Positions 63,353-64,000 of a stretch of DNA of 64,000 nucleotides are shown piece by piece. The notes below the pieces were generated by a model. That model was not told where the DNA came from and made no database searches. It worked only from the letters and a program-made list of their open reading frames with translations. Both the position numbers and the translations under genes were made by a program. Source of the stretch: Oscillospiraceae bacterium (GTDB lineage: Bacteria > Bacillota > Clostridia > Oscillospirales > Oscillospiraceae); the NCBI GenBank assembly GCA_020025575.1, contig JAHHRW010000004.1, forward strand, positions 122,412 through 186,411, given 5' to 3'. Position 1 is the first letter of the stretch. Each line of letters starts with the position of its first letter.

Positions 63353-63829
63353 ATGAAAAAGATTGCAAGTTTTACCATCGATCATGTGAAGTTACAGCCC
63401 GGTGTGTATGTATCCCGTAAGGATCGTATCGGCGCTGAAACGGTTACAACCTTTGATTTGCGCATTACCAGTCCCAATGAGGAGCCGGTGATGAACACCG
63501 CAGAAGTTCACGCCATGGAGCATCTGGGTGCAACCTACCTGCGAAACGATCCTGAGTGGCAGGATCGTGTGGTGTATTTTGGACCTATGGGATGCCGCAC
63601 CGGATTCTATCTGCTGGTGGCAGGAGATTATTCTTCAAAGGATGTGCTGCCTCTGGTTCGCAATTGTTTCCGGTTTATGGCTGATTTCCAGGGGGAGATT
63701 CCCGGTGCATCATCAAAGGATTGCGGAAACTATCTGGACATGAATCTGCCCATGGCCAAATACTGGGCGGAGCGTTACAGCGCACTGCTTGATAACATCA
63801 GCGAAGACTGGTTGGTCTATCCCGAATAA
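63353..63829 (+). CDS. luxS: S-ribosylhomocysteine lyase
   Basis: Cleaves S-ribosylhomocysteine to homocysteine and DPD, the AI-2 precursor. 158 residues; the metal site is His53, His57 (HAMEH) with Cys124 in SKDCGN, and the catalytic Cys81 is in GCRTGFYLL. Directly followed by mtnN, which makes its substrate, so the two form the activated methyl cycle. The start overlaps the broken HAD gene. Confidence 0.97.
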   Translation: MKKIASFTIDHVKLQPGVYVSRKDRIGAETVTTFDLRITSPNEEPVMNTAEVHAMEHLGATYLRNDPEWQDRVVYFGPMGCRTGFYLLVAGDYSSKDVLPLVRNCFRFMADFQGEIPGASSKDCGNYLDMNLPMAKYWAERYSALLDNISEDWLVYPE

Positions 63830-63843
63830 AGGAGAAGTACAGG

Positions 63844-64000
63844 ATGAAACTGGGAATTATTGGAGCCATGGACGTTGAAGTGGCAATACTAAAAGAACAC
63901 ATGTCAGATTTACAGACAGAAAAAGTTGGGAAATTGGAGTTTTGCCTGGGTAAATTGGCCGGAGTGGATGTCGTTGTGGTTCAATGCGGCGTAGGCAAGG
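63844..64000 (+). CDS. mtnN: MTA/SAH nucleosidase, N-terminal part
   Basis: The frame opens at ATG 63844 behind AAGGAGAAGTACAGG and runs off the window end. MKLGIIGAMDVEVAILKEHM and VVVVQCGVGK match 5'-methylthioadenosine/S-adenosylhomocysteine nucleosidase (Pfs). About 52 of the usual 230 residues are visible. It lies 14 bases after luxS. Confidence 0.9.
   Translation, partial: MKLGIIGAMDVEVAILKEHMSDLQTEKVGKLEFCLGKLAGVDVVVVQCGVGK

Noticed and set aside
1..64000. tRNA, rRNA, CRISPR arrays, IS elements
   Set aside because: Looked for T-loop sequences, regular spaced repeats and transposase motifs; none were convincing.

Overview
The window looks like a chromosomal segment of a gut-type Clostridia member, most likely Oscillospiraceae/Ruminococcaceae. 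This rests on the gene content: a complete Firmicutes rimP-nusA-ylxR-ylxQ-infB-rbfA-nrnA-truB-ribF-rpsO-pnp run, archaeal/eukaryote-type ProRS, fhs-fchA-folD, DUF1576, VanW, LtaS-like and SLH proteins. It also rests on strong AGGAGG ribosome sites, on TTGACA/TATAAT promoters with 17-base spacers, and on a base composition near 50% GC. The genus cannot be fixed from the sequence alone. No tRNA, rRNA, CRISPR array or transposase was seen.

Layout. Positions 1-3400 form an AT-rich accessory island holding a partial unknown gene, a degenerate stretch and a complete retron. The retron has a 17-spaced promoter, a structured RNA bounded by 21-base inverted repeats, and a reverse transcriptase fused to a trypsin-like serine protease. 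The retron lies between two direct copies of a 59-base hairpin repeat. From 3.4 to 12 kb are serine dehydratase, proS, argS, an ABC-F ATPase with one dead ATP site, and htpG under a perfect CIRCE operator. From 12 to 16.4 kb a PhoB/PhoR pair precedes a Na/Pi cotransporter with Pho-box-like repeats in front. From 16.6 to 20.8 kb is a PTS operon (crr-ptsI-ptsH-nagE type) whose HPr lacks Ser46. From 21 to 31 kb are an ArsC/Spx-like protein, a small lipoprotein operon, a CofE-like protein, the fhs/fchA/folD one-carbon genes, an SLH surface protein and RodA/FtsW.

From 31 to 43 kb an ADP-ribosylglycohydrolase-like pseudoenzyme precedes the long translation/transcription-factor operon, which opens with a strong promoter and a hairpin in the nusA leader. 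From 43 to 64 kb are a two-gene chromate transporter, a repeat-rich VanW protein, mfd and pth, uvrA, a histidine-kinase-like protein without its phospho-acceptor His, radC-uvrB, an LtaS-like enzyme and DUF1653. These are followed by a NodB-like protein without metal ligands, gdhA, a broken HAD phosphatase gene, luxS and the start of mtnN.

The retron (RT-protease fusion plus its RNA) is the most notable system. Secondary themes are several paralogue-like proteins that have lost catalytic residues (HK, ARH, NodB, ABC-F site 2), a DNA-repair cluster (mfd, uvrA, radC, uvrB), and clear regulatory sites (CIRCE, Pho repeats, nusA attenuator-like hairpin).
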